Below, one piece after another: positions 62,894 through 64,000 of a DNA stretch of 64,000 bases. Where the stretch lies: assembly GCF_002127325.2 (NCBI RefSeq), contig NC_035440.2:77545023-77609022 (forward strand). Reading direction: 5' to 3'. The position numbers and the translations under genes were made by a program. Under the pieces are notes generated by a model that saw only the letters and a program-made list of their open reading frames with translations, was not told where the DNA came from and did no database searches. Within the stretch, counting starts at the first letter, position 1; each line of letters opens with the position of its first letter. The stretch is from Helianthus annuus (Eukaryota > Streptophyta > Magnoliopsida > Asterales > Asteraceae).

Positions 62894-64000
62894 CAGCTCT
62901 TACTCCTGCTACTCACGCACGAGCCTGCTTCACATGTGGTGATCCTAACCACTTCACAAACGTCTGCCCGAATCGAGTGGTGAAGCAAGAGCCATAGCAG
63001 CAACCAGCGCAGCAACAACACCAACAGCAGCAGCCTCAGCAACAACAGCCAGCAGCCCGCGGAAGAGCATTCAACATCAATGTCCGCCAGGCTCAAAAGG
63101 ACAACAATGTTGTCAATGGTACGTTACTTGTCAACGGTATTTATGCTTCGTGTTTATTTGATACTGGTGCCGATAACTGTTATGTGTCGTTAGAATTCTA
63201 AAAGCTCCTAAAATGTAAACTCGCTAACCTCCCAACGACGTTCGACATAGAAATTGCCACCGGAAGAACCGTCATCGTTAGTTCTGTTCTCCGTGATTGT
63301 ACTCTTGAGCTCAACAATCACGTCTTCCCGATCGACCTTATCCCGATGCAGCTTGGTAGTTTCGATATCATAGTAGGCATAGATTTTCTTCGCGAAAATC
63401 GTGCTGAAGTGGCTTGTTTCGATAAGATGATTCGTTTCTCTCTCACAAATGGCGACCAACTCTGTGTTTATGGTAAAGTATCATCAAAGGACCTGAAACT
63501 CATGTCGTGCATCCAAGCAAGCAAGTATCCTCGCAAGGAATACAAAGCTTTCTTGGCACACATCGTAGTAGCAGAGGAAAAGGAAAAGAAGTCAATGGAA
63601 AAGGTACTTGTGGTTCGTGATTTTCCGGCTGTCTTTCCTGACGATTTACCTGGTCTACCCCCGAGTCGTGATATTGATTTTCGCATTGACCTCATTCCTG
63701 GAGCTAACCCTGTTACTAAAGCCCCTTATCGGCTCGCTCCGTCTGAAATGCGCGAACTCTCGAGTCAAATCCAAGAATTGCTTGATAAAGGCTTTATACG
63801 CCCTAGCACATCTCCTTGGGGTGCACCTGTCCTTTTCGTCAAAAAGAAGGATGGATTGTTCCGAATGTGCATCGATTATTGGGAACTCAACAAGCTAACT
63901 ATCAAGAACCATTATCCCTTACCCCGAATCGACGATTTGTTTGACCAATTGCAAGGCGCTACGTGTTTCTCGAAGATCGATTTACGCTCTGGTTATCATC
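62894..64000 (+). pseudogene. Outer gypsy gag end, protease and RT start
   Basis: Directly after the TCAAG duplication the outer gag resumes: HARACFTCGDPNHFTNVC is the zinc knuckle. After TAG (62995-62997) comes a Gln-rich linker, then the protease CLFDTGADNCYVSLEF with a TAA at 63199-63201, [14 protein letters not shown], and an intact stretch into RT ([62 protein letters not shown]). CIDYWELN has Trp where the family has Arg. The window ends inside RT. Confidence 0.9.

Larger units (their letters stand above)
43889..64000 (+). mobile_element. Large chromovirus-type gypsy element, truncated by the window end
   Basis: The 5' LTR starts TGTAACAACCC at 43889 and ends TGTGACA at 48637. After 3 bases comes an initiator-Met PBS. 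Leader, gag, protease and the start of RT follow. Three insertions interrupt it: a 2.3-kb solo LTR in its LTR, a 392-bp solo copia LTR in gag and a complete related gypsy in gag. Without them about 5.9 kb of this element is visible. The element inserted into the integrase remnant ending at 43888 (ATCAG just before it should reappear beyond the window). Confidence 0.9.

Noticed and set aside
1..64000. tRNA and rRNA genes
   Set aside because: The only tRNA-like matches are primer binding sites next to LTRs; no cloverleaf or rRNA sequence was recognised.

Overview
This window is plant nuclear DNA made almost entirely of transposable elements. I found no intact host gene. The signs of a plant are PBS sites matching plant initiator tRNA-Met, Tat-type and chromodomain (Tekay-like) Ty3/gypsy elements, a Ty1/copia element, Helitrons ending in CTAG, Mutator, hAT and CACTA pieces, and captured fragments of plant genes. 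The receptor-kinase fragment and the style of the LTRs suggest a eudicot, probably Asteraceae; that is inference and not proven by the window.

Layout: 23-5417 is a complete non-autonomous Helitron carrying pieces of at least three unrelated host genes (an hnRNP-Q/LIF2-like RNA-binding protein, a Rab18-like GTPase and a tesmin/TSO1 CXC protein). 5418-7927 holds degraded DNA-transposon remains. 7928-27462 is one complete minus-strand copia element (TSD TGCAC, LTRs 526 bp). A complete plus-strand 13.4-kb Tat-type gypsy element (10707-24067, TSD CAGCT, LTRs 942 bp) has inserted into its integrase. The gypsy element carries gag-PR-RT-RNaseH, a second (archaeal-like) RNase H, integrase and, on the opposite strand, a six-exon gene for a coiled-coil protein with the 'putative gypsy type transposon' domain. 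All its splice junctions stay in frame.

27463-43888 is a patchwork of small insertions: a 5'-truncated L1 LINE, several Helitrons (two back to back at 37281/37282), a hAT MITE packed with CCGG palindromes, a hAT element carrying SKU5-like exons, and a Pack-MULE carrying a receptor-kinase fragment. The patchwork ends in a minus-strand chromovirus integrase-chromodomain remnant.

43889-64000 is a large plus-strand chromovirus-type gypsy element that runs off the window. Its 5' LTR contains a 2.3-kb solo LTR (TSD AAGTA). Its gag contains a 392-bp solo copia LTR (TSD GCTCC) and a complete related gypsy element (51393-62888, TSD TCAAG). That inner element has many nonsense codons. The LTRs in this part carry arrays of short palindromes (CGATCG or CTCGAG cores), some just upstream of the TATA box.

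The observations most worth following are the antisense gene in the Tat element, the row of short hairpins before its 3' LTR, the three kinds of gene-capturing DNA transposon (Helitron, hAT, MULE), and the palindrome arrays in the chromovirus LTRs.
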